Assembly: GCA_022822855.1 (NCBI GenBank) | Contig: JAJDYG010000006.1 | Location: 39,538 to 103,537, forward strand | Origin: Dehalococcoidia bacterium | Lineage (GTDB): Bacteria > Chloroflexota > Dehalococcoidia > Bin125 | Direction of reading: 5' to 3' | Length of the DNA: 64,000 nt | In this document: piece after piece, positions 34,894 to 44,707 of the stretch | Layout of the letters: each line of letters begins with the position of its first letter | Numbering within the stretch: the first letter of the stretch is position 1 | Program-made: the position numbers and the translations under genes | The notes under the pieces: generated by a model | Database searches by the model: none | Told to the model about the DNA's origin: nothing | What the model saw: only the letters and a program-made list of their open reading frames with translations

Positions 34894-35682
34894 ATGGCGG
34901 ACACCGGTCCTGATCTGATTTACGAGAAATTCGATCACTACGCCGTCTTGACGATGAATCGGCCGCACCGGCTGAACGCACTGGGCGGCGATCTGCGGCG
35001 ACTGATGCGAGAAGCGGTCGAGGACCTGGAGTCGGACCCCAACATGCGCGCCGCGATCCTGACCGGCGCGGGTAGAGCGTTCTCGGCGGGCGCCGACCTC
35101 AAGGAAATGAACGAAGGCAATCAGCGGCGGCAGGGGTTGCGTAACACGATGGGTTACGACCTCGATGAGTCGATGCCCTTTGCCCGCGCCCGGAAGCCGT
35201 TCATCGCCGCGATCAACGGCCTCTGCATTGCCGGCGGACTCGAACGCGCTCTGGATTGTGATATCCGGATTGCTTCGACCGAGTCGTTCTTCGGCCTGTT
35301 CGAGGTCAAGCGTGGGATCATGCCCGGTTACGCCATCCACCACCTGGCGCGGATGCTGCCGATGGGCGACGCGCTCTACATCATGCTGACGGCGGACCGG
35401 GTCTCTCCGGAAGACGCGCTGCGGATGGGCCTGATTCGAGAGATCCTCGAACCAGACGCGCTGATGCCCCGCGCCGTCGAAATCGCAGAGATGATCGCCG
35501 CCAACGCGCCCCTGGCGGTCGAAGGCACGAAGTTCATGGCGCAGCAATGGCGGCAGTTGCAGATCGACGAGTCCTACCGGGTCGGTCAGTGGGTCAGCCG
35601 GACGGTGCTCAACTCCGAGGACGCCAAGGAGGGCCCGCGCGCCTTCGTCGAGAAACGCCCGCCGAACTGGATCGGGCGCTGA
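34894..35682 (+). CDS. Enoyl-CoA hydratase/isomerase family protein
   Basis: Crotonase fold, 262 residues. First oxyanion motif GAGRAFSAGADL, second NGLCIAGGLERALDCDI with a Glu at the first catalytic Glu position, and FEVKRGIMPG where the second catalytic Glu is normally found (here Glu-Val-Lys-Arg). C-terminal APLAVEGTKFM is typical. Probably hydrates or isomerises an enoyl-CoA in fatty or branched acid breakdown together with the upstream SDR. Confidence 0.92.
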   Translation: MADTGPDLIYEKFDHYAVLTMNRPHRLNALGGDLRRLMREAVEDLESDPNMRAAILTGAGRAFSAGADLKEMNEGNQRRQGLRNTMGYDLDESMPFARARKPFIAAINGLCIAGGLERALDCDIRIASTESFFGLFEVKRGIMPGYAIHHLARMLPMGDALYIMLTADRVSPEDALRMGLIREILEPDALMPRAVEIAEMIAANAPLAVEGTKFMAQQWRQLQIDESYRVGQWVSRTVLNSEDAKEGPRAFVEKRPPNWIGR

Positions 35683-35720
35683 TGACCTTCCACACCCAAC
35701 ACTAGGCACAACACGATTGA

Positions 35721-38700
35721 ATGACCGGCAACGGTCGCATCGCCCGGCTGCCCCTAGCAGCCGGAATAGCGCTATGCGCGGTTGGGGTTCTGGTCTCGAT
35801 ACACGTGGCGTTATCTCAAGCGGCGCCAACGGTTGTTTCGGCGAGCGTCAGCGGGATGACCCTCACGATCACGTTCTCGGAGGCGCTGACATCCGACAGT
35901 AGCGCGGTCGCTTCAGATTTCACGGTCAAGCTCGGCGAAGAGTCTCGAACGGTATCGTCCGCGTCGATCGCCGGATCGGCCGTAACGCTCACGTTGATGG
36001 AGTCGGTTCCGGATGTCGATTGCACCGACGAGAACGTCGAGGTCAGCTACTCGGCGACCGGCTCCACGCTGACTGGCAGCGGCGGCGGCGCCGTGGCGGA
36101 CTTCGAAGGTCAGTCTGTCACGAACAGCACCGACGATCCGCCTGCGATCGAGTCAGTAGAGACTGATGAGACCGGACGTTATGTCTACGTGACGTTCTGC
36201 GAGGGCATCTCTGCGGGGCAGAACGGGTTCCTCACCATCGAGGCCTTCTCTGTATCTATCGACGGCAGCGCTCACGTCGTCAACAACATCTTGATTAGAT
36301 CTGCCGCTCCGACACGACTCGAGATTCAACTGGGCAGCAAGCCGGTGATTGAGGAGGGGGACGCGGTCACGCTCGCATACGACAGCGATGAGGCTACCGA
36401 TGGCGATCCTCCCCAGGACTCGGATCAGGGCAACCAGCTGGTTGAGAGCTGGTCGGCGCGGACGGTGACCAACAACGTGGACAGTCCGCCCAGCCTCGTC
36501 TCCGTCACTGCGCTGTGGGACGAGATCACGCTCACTTACAGTGAAGCGCTCAACGAATCGAGTGTCCCCGACAAGTCGGCCTTCACGATCAGCAAGACCC
36601 CGTACGAAGTAGAGATCACTGCGGTCGACGTGTCGGGAAAGACGGTGACCCTCACGACCTCGTTCGTCATTCGCGCCGACCTCTCTACCGAGTTCCAGTT
36701 GCGCTACCGGGCGCCCGATGTCTCGCCTTTGCAGCAGGCGGACGGCGCCAAGGACGCCGCCGACTTCTCCGGTCAAACCGTCGTTAGCTCGACGCCTACG
36801 AGCAAGCCGGTGTTTCAGAGCGCCGCCGTCGATGGCGCCACGCTGACGATCACGTTCGACCTGCCGCTCAAGGCAGTCGCTCCGGCCAGCGCGTTCAGCG
36901 TCGGCGGGGTTACCGGAATCAGCGTGAGTTCGACCAGTTATGACGACGAGACCGTCACCCTCACGCTCTCCGCCGCCGTCATGGCGGGCGACACGGTGAC
37001 CATCTCTTACACGAAGCCAAGCAGCTCGCCGCGCATTGAAGCGCGCAACCTCACAGACGCCGACAGTTTCAGCGCCAAGCCGGTGACCAACAATACGGTC
37101 GCTCCCGCCCCGGCGTTCTCGTCGGCAACCATCAACGCCGCCGGCGACACACTCACGATCACGATGAGCATGAACCTGCTCGCGACTGCCGCCGGCACGC
37201 CTGCCGCGAGCGCCTTCGCGATCAGCGGGGGCAGCGCCGCGGCCAGCGGCGTCGCGGTCAGCGGCGAGACCGTCACGCTCACACTCTCGCCCCAGGCTGA
37301 CGCCGGCGACGCCATCACGATCGCCTACACGAAGCCGACCGACGCCAACGCCGGCAGGCTCCAGTCGCTGACCGGCGGACACCTTGTCGGGTCGTGGAGC
37401 GCCCAGACAGTGACCAACAGTGCGGACGGCAAGCCGCGGCCGGTGTCCGCTGCGGTCGATGGATCGTCGCTCAGCATCACGTTCGATCGCGCGTTGGACG
37501 CGGCGTCGAAGCCGGCGGCGTCCGCATTCACGCTCGGCGGAACTAGCGTGGCCGTCTCATCCGTCGGGATCTCCGGTTCGACCGCGACGCTCACGCTGAG
37601 CGCCAGCGTTGCGTACAACGACACGGTCACGGTCGACTACACCAAGCCGGACAGCGGCGGCTTCAAGCGCGCCGGCAAGGACATCTTCGCCGAGGGATTT
37701 TCGGCCCTGGGTGTGACGAACAACACGCCCGATCCTCGGCCGGCGTTCGTGTCGGCGGCGATCAACACGGCGGGCGACCAGCTCACGATCATGATGAGCA
37801 AGGATCTGCTCACGACCGCCGCAGGGACGCCCGACAAGAGCGCGTTCAGCATCGCGGGCGGATCGGCCGGCGTCGCCTCTGTCGCGGTGAGCGGAAAGAT
37901 CGTGACGCTCGCGTTGTCGCCACCGGCCGATGTCGGCGACACGATCACGGTGGGGTACAGCCAACCGACCGAGTCCGGCGCAGGCAGACTCCAGTCGCAG
38001 AGCGACGGGCACCTGGTCGAGACATGGAGCGCGCAGTCGGTGACCAACCACGCGGACGGCGTGCCGAGGTTGGTCTCGGCGACGGTGAACCGCGATTCGA
38101 TGGCGCTGCGCTTCGATCGCGCGCTGGATGAGGATGTCAAGCCGCCGACCGCCGATTTCAGCATCGCGCCGATGGGGATCTCGGTGAGCGAGGTGTCGAT
38201 CGACGGCGAAGTAGTGACGCTCAGTCTGTCGAAAGCGGTGGCGCATGGCGATGCGGTGACGGTGTCGTATTCGGCGTCGGACTCGGTGACGCTGAAACGC
38301 GACGGCCTCGCGTTGAGCGTCGGCGCTTTCGGGGGGTTCGAGGTGAAGAATGACACGCCGGAACCGTTGGTGACCTCGGTCATCGGGGACGGGCCGTCGA
38401 TCGTGGTGGCATTTTCGAAGCGGCTGGATACGACGTCTACGCCAGCGGCTTCTGCGTTCTCGCTTGGAGCAAGAGAGCCTGACGTCAGCCGCGTGACGGT
38501 CGGCTCGACGACGGTCAGCCTGGCGCTAGGGGAAGCTCTGAGTGAGGTCGGTGAGTACACGTTGACGTACAGCGCGCCGATGAACTCACCCTTGCAGGAG
38601 TCCGAGGGCGCCGCGATTCCGGACTTCACGGAGGCAGTCACCAACAACACCGACGTTGCGCCAACGGTCGACACCGTGGTCGGCGATGAGACGACGCTGA

Positions 38701-41700
38701 CCATCACATTCGATCAGGCGTTGGACGCGACCGCCAGCATTGAGGTCTCCTACTTCAGCCTGACCGGTGACTTCGAGCGAACGCTCACCGCTGTTGAGAT
38801 CGATGGTTCATCGGTGTCGCTCACGCTCTCATCCGCGCTGAAGGAGGATGAAGCAGCGTCGGTGACGTACACGAAGCCCGGCCAAGGTGGAATCGGCGAT
38901 TCAAGCGGAAATCGTACTGATTCGTTTGACATGGCCATTGACAATCAGACAGATACCGCGCCTAATCCGATCCTGGGCCAGGTTGACGACGACACCATCA
39001 CGATCTTGCTGGATCAGGAGTTGTACGCCGATCCTCGGTTTGGTCTGAAGGACGGGTATCCGACCGAGCACTTCACGTTGAGCGGCACGGACGCGACGAT
39101 CGACTTCGTGCTCGTCTCCAATGGTGGGCCAGAGGGTGTCGGCAAGATCCAGATCACTCTGTCTCGAACAATCCGAGCAGACGAGACGCTCTCGATCACC
39201 TACCTGCCTACGTCGGGCTCGATCCGGATCAGAGACGACGACGCCGGGAAACAGCGCGCGCAGATCAACAGCTACCAGTTGCAGTATCTGGACAACGATC
39301 CGCCTGTCGTCGTGTCTGCATCGCTCGATGGAGAGTCGCTAAACGTCACATTCGACGAGGCCATTGAAGCTGATTCTCAGACCCTCTCCGCCGCATTCGA
39401 GCTGTCGCCAGAGGGACCTGCGGTGGAGTCGCTGTCTGTGACTGCGAGGGTGCTGACTCTGGGTCTCGCAACTCGAGCTGAAGAGGACAAGGAGTACACC
39501 CTCAGATATACGCCGCCCGCGTCGGACGGTCTGAGCGACCAAAATGGCAACCTGTCGGGCGCATTCATCGTCTCCGTAGATAACGTCACCGACTATGCGC
39601 CGTTCCCGATACTCATGCAGACCGACGTTGCTGGCGAGCGTGTGGACATCACGTTCGATCAGCGGATCGATCCCGAGGACAGCATCGATCCGTCGCTGTT
39701 CAGTTTGGAACCGAGTGCAGATCTGCACTCGGTCGTCATCGATCCGGACGAAATGAGCGGCACTCGTCTGCGCTTGATTCTGACGGGAGGCAGCCGGATC
39801 GCTGAAGGCGTCTCGCTTCGGCTCAGCTATCAGCGACCCGAGGAGGGTGGGCTCCGCGACGACGATGCCGGCAATCTCGTCGAGTCATTCAGTGGCGAGG
39901 TGGACAACCTCGTTGACGTCGCTCCGGCAGTCGAGCGAGCGACGGTCGACAGGGACATTCTGACGATTGAGTTCGATCAGGAGCTGAATCCTGACCATGT
40001 CCCACCGGCGAATTGTGATGGGTTTGAAATGCCAGAGGATCGAGCGGCCTGCCACGAGGATCCCACCATCTTGTGGTTCGAAGTGTCTCGTGACGTGACC
40101 GAAGTGCTGGAAGTGGATTCGGTGACGCTCAGCGGCTCGACGGTGACGATTCTGCTCGCGGAACCTGTCGCGAAGACTGATGGGATCCGCGTCGCTTACT
40201 CCCGCAAGTCGCTGGAGGGGAGCCGGTTCAATCTGCGCGACACATCGTCTCCCGGCAACCACGTCGGGACGTTCGATCCCCTGCTTGTATCGAATCTGAC
40301 AGCCGCCGCAGCGGTGCGGGCCGACCTTGTTCGTGTGGAGCCTGACCGGATCCGCGTCGAGTTTGATGCTGAACTCTCAAGCGATGGTTCCGAGATCGCA
40401 TCGATGATCTCGGTGCTCGCTGCAGGGGTTTCGGTCCCGGTTCAGTCGGCGCAGACAAACGGCTCGTTGTTGGATCTTCGCCTCATCGACCAGATTGGCG
40501 AGTGCGCCGATGTCTCCATTGCCTACGCGCCGGAAGAATCTTCACTGCTTGATGCCGATGCGCGTCAAGTCGTTGGTTTCGAGCTTGAGGTCTTCAATCT
40601 GATCGACGCCGTCTGGGGGCTGAAATGCGTCTTGTCCGATGGTGGAGCGCTGCAGTTGGCTTTTGCTGATCCTGAACTCCTGAACAAGCCCGGCTCTCGC
40701 TGGCTGCTGACCGTCAACGATCAAGAACGGGACGTGCGTGCGGTGGTTGACGGTGAAAGGATCCATCTCCACCCGGAGACGTCGGTCTGTGAAGGCGATC
40801 GTTTGTGGATCGAGCACTCGTCGGAAGGGTCTGATCAACGATTCGAGCTTCGGCGAGCGATCACGGTGGCGGCACCCTGCGCCGTATCGGCGTCGGCCGA
40901 CGGCGTGAGGCTGAACGTGGCGTTCGACAATCCGCTGGACCAGGCGACTCCGGATCCCTCGGAGTTCTCGGTCAGTGGGAACGCCTCAGTGGTGGCGATC
41001 GAGGGCGTGTTCCCAGAGTCGCTGGACCTGCGGCTCTCGGCGCCGGGTCTGCGAGCCGGGGAACAGGCGCAACTGACCTACAACGGCGACAGTCTGTTGG
41101 GCGGCGGCTTGACAGTCGGTCCGTTCACTGTCCCGATCCGCGACATGACCGGGCCGCCGCAATGGGTCTCGGCATTCGGAATCAACACATCGATCTTTCT
41201 GAACTTCGACCAGCCGCTGATCGCCAGATCCGTCCCAGCCTCTCGATTCATCGTGTCGATTCCCGGGATCGAGCTTGAGGTGAAGTCCGTTTCGGTCAGC
41301 GGCAGCTCCGTGTACCTGGAGCTGTCGGAGTCGCTGCCTGACGACCCTGACCTGTTCGGGCTGATTTATCTCGCTCGGGATCGGGGCCTGGCTGGACTGA
41401 CCGGCGCGAGAGTCGAGAACTCCGTCTTCATCGTGCAGAACTACACGGAGACTCGGCCGACGGTGGCGTCGGCTGAGGTCGATTCGCTGGAGGTCGTCCT
41501 GACCTTCGATCAGCCGGTCTTCGCGAACGGCGCCAGCGCGGCAGACTTCTCGGTCATCGCCGGGCGCAGGACGATCGGGATCGAGTCGCTCGGTTGGTCA
41601 TCGGAGCGCTTGACGATCAGGCTGAGCGAGCGGGTTACTTCCCTGGACGCGGTGTGGGTGAGCTACGCGCCAGCAGCAGGCCGAGAGGTGCGAGACTCGT

Positions 41701-42293
41701 CGAACCTAGGGCTGGAGCCATTCGACTTGCGGGCCGAGAACCGGACAGCCGAGCCGTCTTCCGTCTCGCAGCGAGTCGAAGATGCGAAGTTGAGAGCAGG
41801 CGGCGGTGAGACCACGGTGGAGCGGGAGCTGGCTCGCGGCTTCGCGGCGGATGACGGGATTCGGTTCGGTCTGGACGGCAGCGAAGGGAGGAGGACGGTG
41901 GTACGCGGGGACATGAGGGCGACGGTTGATATCGGTCAAGGGGGCGGGGGCTCAGCGAGGATCGATGTCGCGCGGATCGATGAGCTGGAGAGCATGCTGG
42001 CCCACGTTGAGTCGGCACCGGCCTCCTGCTGGGACGCGGACGACGCGTCCACAAGCGCGGCCTGGTGGATTGGAGTCAGCGACCGACGAGGCGTGCCGTC
42101 CGACCTGAGCTTGCGGATTTCGATGGTCGGGATCGGCTCCGGGTTCCAGCCCAGGAGCGCCTGTGTGCTGGACCTGAGGAGCGGCGAGTGGAGCTTCCTC
42201 GGCGCAGACGGGCGACTGACGGGTCCGGCGCTACTCCTGATACGTGAGGCGCCGCCGATGTTCAACTGGGATCGACTGCCTCTCGCAGGGTGA
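35721..42293 (+). CDS. Giant secreted SwmB-type repeat protein (2190 residues, about 19 repeats)
   Basis: A signal peptide (LPLAAGIALCAVGVLVSIHVAL, cleavage near SQAAP) is followed by about 19 Ig/cadherin-like units of roughly 100 residues. Each unit starts P-x-V-x-S-A-x-V-(D/N)-G, continues xLTITFDxAL, then VTLTLS, a YTxP-like strand, and ends FxxxxVTNNT. This is the SwmB/cell-surface adhesion-type repeat. The two-repeat block beginning PAFSSATINAAGD (about residue 467) is nearly duplicated at PAFVSAAINTAGD (about 672), showing recent internal expansion. Later units diverge and contain Cys pairs. The last about 150 residues (DDGIRFGLDGSEG onward) form a separate end domain. No LPXTG or membrane anchor was seen. 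Its end overlaps convergent birA by 32 bp. Likely a surface or released adhesin-like protein. Confidence 0.88.
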   Translation: MTGNGRIARLPLAAGIALCAVGVLVSIHVALSQAAPTVVSASVSGMTLTITFSEALTSDSSAVASDFTVKLGEESRTVSSASIAGSAVTLTLMESVPDVDCTDENVEVSYSATGSTLTGSGGGAVADFEGQSVTNSTDDPPAIESVETDETGRYVYVTFCEGISAGQNGFLTIEAFSVSIDGSAHVVNNILIRSAAPTRLEIQLGSKPVIEEGDAVTLAYDSDEATDGDPPQDSDQGNQLVESWSARTVTNNVDSPPSLVSVTALWDEITLTYSEALNESSVPDKSAFTISKTPYEVEITAVDVSGKTVTLTTSFVIRADLSTEFQLRYRAPDVSPLQQADGAKDAADFSGQTVVSSTPTSKPVFQSAAVDGATLTITFDLPLKAVAPASAFSVGGVTGISVSSTSYDDETVTLTLSAAVMAGDTVTISYTKPSSSPRIEARNLTDADSFSAKPVTNNTVAPAPAFSSATINAAGDTLTITMSMNLLATAAGTPAASAFAISGGSAAASGVAVSGETVTLTLSPQADAGDAITIAYTKPTDANAGRLQSLTGGHLVGSWSAQTVTNSADGKPRPVSAAVDGSSLSITFDRALDAASKPAASAFTLGGTSVAVSSVGISGSTATLTLSASVAYNDTVTVDYTKPDSGGFKRAGKDIFAEGFSALGVTNNTPDPRPAFVSAAINTAGDQLTIMMSKDLLTTAAGTPDKSAFSIAGGSAGVASVAVSGKIVTLALSPPADVGDTITVGYSQPTESGAGRLQSQSDGHLVETWSAQSVTNHADGVPRLVSATVNRDSMALRFDRALDEDVKPPTADFSIAPMGISVSEVSIDGEVVTLSLSKAVAHGDAVTVSYSASDSVTLKRDGLALSVGAFGGFEVKNDTPEPLVTSVIGDGPSIVVAFSKRLDTTSTPAASAFSLGAREPDVSRVTVGSTTVSLALGEALSEVGEYTLTYSAPMNSPLQESEGAAIPDFTEAVTNNTDVAPTVDTVVGDETTLTITFDQALDATASIEVSYFSLTGDFERTLTAVEIDGSSVSLTLSSALKEDEAASVTYTKPGQGGIGDSSGNRTDSFDMAIDNQTDTAPNPILGQVDDDTITILLDQELYADPRFGLKDGYPTEHFTLSGTDATIDFVLVSNGGPEGVGKIQITLSRTIRADETLSITYLPTSGSIRIRDDDAGKQRAQINSYQLQYLDNDPPVVVSASLDGESLNVTFDEAIEADSQTLSAAFELSPEGPAVESLSVTARVLTLGLATRAEEDKEYTLRYTPPASDGLSDQNGNLSGAFIVSVDNVTDYAPFPILMQTDVAGERVDITFDQRIDPEDSIDPSLFSLEPSADLHSVVIDPDEMSGTRLRLILTGGSRIAEGVSLRLSYQRPEEGGLRDDDAGNLVESFSGEVDNLVDVAPAVERATVDRDILTIEFDQELNPDHVPPANCDGFEMPEDRAACHEDPTILWFEVSRDVTEVLEVDSVTLSGSTVTILLAEPVAKTDGIRVAYSRKSLEGSRFNLRDTSSPGNHVGTFDPLLVSNLTAAAAVRADLVRVEPDRIRVEFDAELSSDGSEIASMISVLAAGVSVPVQSAQTNGSLLDLRLIDQIGECADVSIAYAPEESSLLDADARQVVGFELEVFNLIDAVWGLKCVLSDGGALQLAFADPELLNKPGSRWLLTVNDQERDVRAVVDGERIHLHPETSVCEGDRLWIEHSSEGSDQRFELRRAITVAAPCAVSASADGVRLNVAFDNPLDQATPDPSEFSVSGNASVVAIEGVFPESLDLRLSAPGLRAGEQAQLTYNGDSLLGGGLTVGPFTVPIRDMTGPPQWVSAFGINTSIFLNFDQPLIARSVPASRFIVSIPGIELEVKSVSVSGSSVYLELSESLPDDPDLFGLIYLARDRGLAGLTGARVENSVFIVQNYTETRPTVASAEVDSLEVVLTFDQPVFANGASAADFSVIAGRRTIGIESLGWSSERLTIRLSERVTSLDAVWVSYAPAAGREVRDSSNLGLEPFDLRAENRTAEPSSVSQRVEDAKLRAGGGETTVERELARGFAADDGIRFGLDGSEGRRTVVRGDMRATVDIGQGGGGSARIDVARIDELESMLAHVESAPASCWDADDASTSAAWWIGVSDRRGVPSDLSLRISMVGIGSGFQPRSACVLDLRSGEWSFLGADGRLTGPALLLIREAPPMFNWDRLPLAG

Positions 42294-43083
42294 CTTCGCC
42301 GGCGATGAAGGCTCGCTGCTGACCGTCGGCCGTGTTGACGATCAATGCGCCGGCGTCATCGACGCCGACGGCTCGGCCGTCGATCGTCTCGCCTGTGGCC
42401 AGCGTGACGGTGACATCCTTGTTCAACGTGTTGAGGCGCGATGTCCAGGTCTCGTGCAGTTCCTCCGACCCGGCCTGTTGGTAGCGCCGCTCGAAGGCGT
42501 TGATCAGGGCGGCCAAGACGGGCTCGCGCGGCCGGCGCTCGCCGAGTTCGATCATCAGGCTGGTGGCGGGCCGGTCGATCTGGGTGGCCCAGGGCGCGGG
42601 ATCGAAGTTGACGTTGAGGCCGATGCCGATCAGCGCGTAGCTCGGCTGACCCTCGCTCCAATCGGCCTCGATCAGAATGCCGCCCATCTTGCGGTGCTCC
42701 ATCTGGATGTCGTTTGGCCACTTGATCGTCGGCTGGAGCGACGTGGTCTCGCGCACGGCGTCGGTCGTGGCGACGGGACTGATGATGCTGAGCCGCTTGA
42801 GCTCTTCGATGGATGGTCGGACGATCAACGTCGTGTGGATGCTCTGGCCGGGCGGCGAAACCCAGATGCGGCCCTTGGTGCCTCGTCCGGCGGTTTGCTC
42901 GTCGGCGACGACGACGGTGCCGTGTGGTGCGTCTTCCTCGGCGAGGCGGCGGGCGTCGTCCATGGTGGATGTGGTCTGGACGAGATAGTGAAGGGTCTGT
43001 CCGAACCCGGTGGTGGTGAGCAGGGATTGGACGAGGTCGATATCGAGGCGTTGGTCGGGCGGGAGGAGATCGTGGTGGGTCAT
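42262..43083 (-). CDS. birA: Biotin-[acetyl-CoA carboxylase] ligase
   Basis: Attaches biotin to carboxylase carrier proteins. Catalytic motifs: TSTMDDARRLAEE, the biotinyl-AMP loop DEQTAGRGTKGRIW (GRGxxGR), IKWPNDIQM, KMGGILIEADW, and IGIGLNVNF. The C-terminal SH3-like domain is present (VTVTLATGETIDGRAVGVD). The DNA-binding N-terminal domain of E. coli BirA is absent, so it is probably not a repressor. 273 residues. Confidence 0.94.
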   Translation of the reverse strand: MTHHDLLPPDQRLDIDLVQSLLTTTGFGQTLHYLVQTTSTMDDARRLAEEDAPHGTVVVADEQTAGRGTKGRIWVSPPGQSIHTTLIVRPSIEELKRLSIISPVATTDAVRETTSLQPTIKWPNDIQMEHRKMGGILIEADWSEGQPSYALIGIGLNVNFDPAPWATQIDRPATSLMIELGERRPREPVLAALINAFERRYQQAGSEELHETWTSRLNTLNKDVTVTLATGETIDGRAVGVDDAGALIVNTADGQQRAFIAGEVTLREAVDPS

Positions 43084-43094
43084 GGGGCGAGGCT

Positions 43095-43275
43095 AGCGAG
43101 TTAAACGGTACGACCCCGAGCTGGGCGGCTCGGGGTCGTTGTGGTTCGCCCAAGTGACCGGGCGACGTTTGGTCTCAGCGACTAGGAGGCGCCCACCTCC
43201 ACTGCGCTGCGTCGTCGGTACCTGGGCGATCGTTGACTATGTCCCAAGTTGCATCACCTCCTTTCCTGCCTCAGA
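43095..43275 (-). ncRNA. Candidate structured RNA or leader with a near-perfect anti-Shine-Dalgarno complement
   Basis: In the 224-bp gap before birA, reading the minus strand. GAAAGGAGGTGAT at 43265-43253 is a 13-nt match to the complement of a 16S 3' end. ATG CAA CTT GGG ACA TAG follows at once, a five-codon frame. Further hairpins follow: GGAGG/CCTCC around GTGGGCG, CGCCC/GGGCG, and a perfect 11-bp stem ACGACCCCGAG/CTCGGGGTCGT at 43110-43139 without a T-run. The order strong ribosome site, mini-frame, hairpins, terminator-like stem suggests a leader or small RNA. No known family recognised. Confidence 0.4.
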
Positions 43276-43307
43276 GGCTAGCACGGATGTGGAGGTGATG
43301 GCCACCG

Positions 43308-44651
43308 CTAGAGCGCCGAGGTCACCTCTCGGACGGAGTCTTCGACGATGGTGAGGATCTCGTCGACCTCTGCCTCGCTGGCGACCAGGGGCGGCGCGAG
43401 GAGGTAGCCGTCGTTACGGACTCGGCTGATCAGGCCTCGGCTCTGGCAGGCTTTGAGGAGCTTGGCTCCCATCGCGTCCTCGGCGGGGAAGGCTTCGTCG
43501 GTCTCGGGGTCCTTGAGGATGTCGAAGCCGCACATGAAGCCGAGGCCTCGGACGTTGCCGATGTGGGGGTTCTCGGTCAGGCGCTGGAGGCCGGAGAGAA
43601 GCTGGTCGCCTCGGGCGGCGGCGTTCTCGACCAGGTTTTCGTCCTCGAAGATCTGCAGGTTGCGCAGACCGACAGCGGCGCCGGTGGCGTGGCCGGAGTT
43701 GGTGTAGGCGTGCATGAACTTGCCGGGGCCGTCGGTGATGGTCTCGTGGACTTCCTTCGACCAGATGGCTGCGCCCATCGGCACGTAACCGGAAGTGATC
43801 GCCTTGGCGATCGACATCATGTCGGGCTGGACGTCGAAGTGCTCCAGGGCGAACCACTTGCCGGTGCGGCCGAAGCCCGTGATCACCTCGTCGGCAACGA
43901 GCAGAACCTCGTAACGGTCGCAGACTTCGCGGAGGCGGGGGAAGTAGTCGTCGGGCGGTGGGTAGACGCCGCCCGCGCCCTGAACGGGCTCGGCGATCAC
44001 GGCGGCGACCGTATCCGGGCCTTCCTTCTCGATGGTGGCGACGATGTTGTCGATCATCAGGTTGCCGCTGTCGATCCGTCCGCCGCCGGTCGGGGTGACA
44101 TCGGGTGTGGTTGCGTTGATGATGTCCGGCACGGGACGGCCGAACTGTGGCTTGAAGACCTGCATCCCGGTCGCGGCGGTCATCGCGACCGTATTGCCGT
44201 GGTAGGCCTCGACGCGGGTGATGATCTTCTGCTTTTCGGGGCGGCCCTTCTGGATCCAGTAGAAGCGGGCGGCCTTGACGTTGGTCTCGTTCGACTCGGA
44301 GCCGGAGTTGGTGAAGTAGACCGCCTGCATATTGTCGTAGGCGAGTTCGATCACCTTCTTGGCCAGGCGGATGGCGGGTTCGTTGGTGTAACCCTCGTAG
44401 GAGTTGGAGAAGCCCAGTTTCGACATCTGTTCCAGGGCGGCCTGTCCCAGTTCCTCGCGACCGTGACCGACGGCGACGTTCCAGAGAGCGGACAGGCCGT
44501 CGATGTAGCGCTTGCCGTCGGCTCCGTAGATGTAGACGCCCTCTCCGCGCTCGAACATGACCGGCTCCTGATGGAAGTCGGGATGGAAGAGCGGGTGCAC
44601 CCAGTGATTGAGGTCGTCCTCAACGAGCGCGCGGTATTGGGCGTTGTCCAT
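43308..44651 (-). CDS. Class III (omega) aminotransferase
   Basis: PLP-dependent transaminase, 447 residues. Motifs: YIDGLSALWNVAVGHGREEL near the N-terminus, FTNSGSESNETNVKAAR (PLP phosphate), EAYHGNTVAMTAATG, EPVQGAGGVYPPP, VADEVITGFGRTGK (Asp holding PLP), and the Schiff-base Lys in MSIAKAITSGYVPMGA. Close in pattern to beta-alanine/pyruvate, putrescine or taurine-pyruvate transaminases; the substrate cannot be told from sequence alone. ATG at 44651 has GGGAG 7 bp upstream. Confidence 0.92.
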   Translation of the reverse strand: MDNAQYRALVEDDLNHWVHPLFHPDFHQEPVMFERGEGVYIYGADGKRYIDGLSALWNVAVGHGREELGQAALEQMSKLGFSNSYEGYTNEPAIRLAKKVIELAYDNMQAVYFTNSGSESNETNVKAARFYWIQKGRPEKQKIITRVEAYHGNTVAMTAATGMQVFKPQFGRPVPDIINATTPDVTPTGGGRIDSGNLMIDNIVATIEKEGPDTVAAVIAEPVQGAGGVYPPPDDYFPRLREVCDRYEVLLVADEVITGFGRTGKWFALEHFDVQPDMMSIAKAITSGYVPMGAAIWSKEVHETITDGPGKFMHAYTNSGHATGAAVGLRNLQIFEDENLVENAAARGDQLLSGLQRLTENPHIGNVRGLGFMCGFDILKDPETDEAFPAEDAMGAKLLKACQSRGLISRVRNDGYLLAPPLVASEAEVDEILTIVEDSVREVTSAL

Positions 44652-44707
44652 TGGTGGGCTCCCGGGGGATTCAGCAGGTCTCTGGCGGCAGAGTATGCGC
44701 TGGACGG

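Noticed and set aside
36153..38707. Minus-strand open frames of 229-409 codons opposite the giant repeat gene
   Set aside because: They mirror the repeat periodicity of the sense gene and show no domain.
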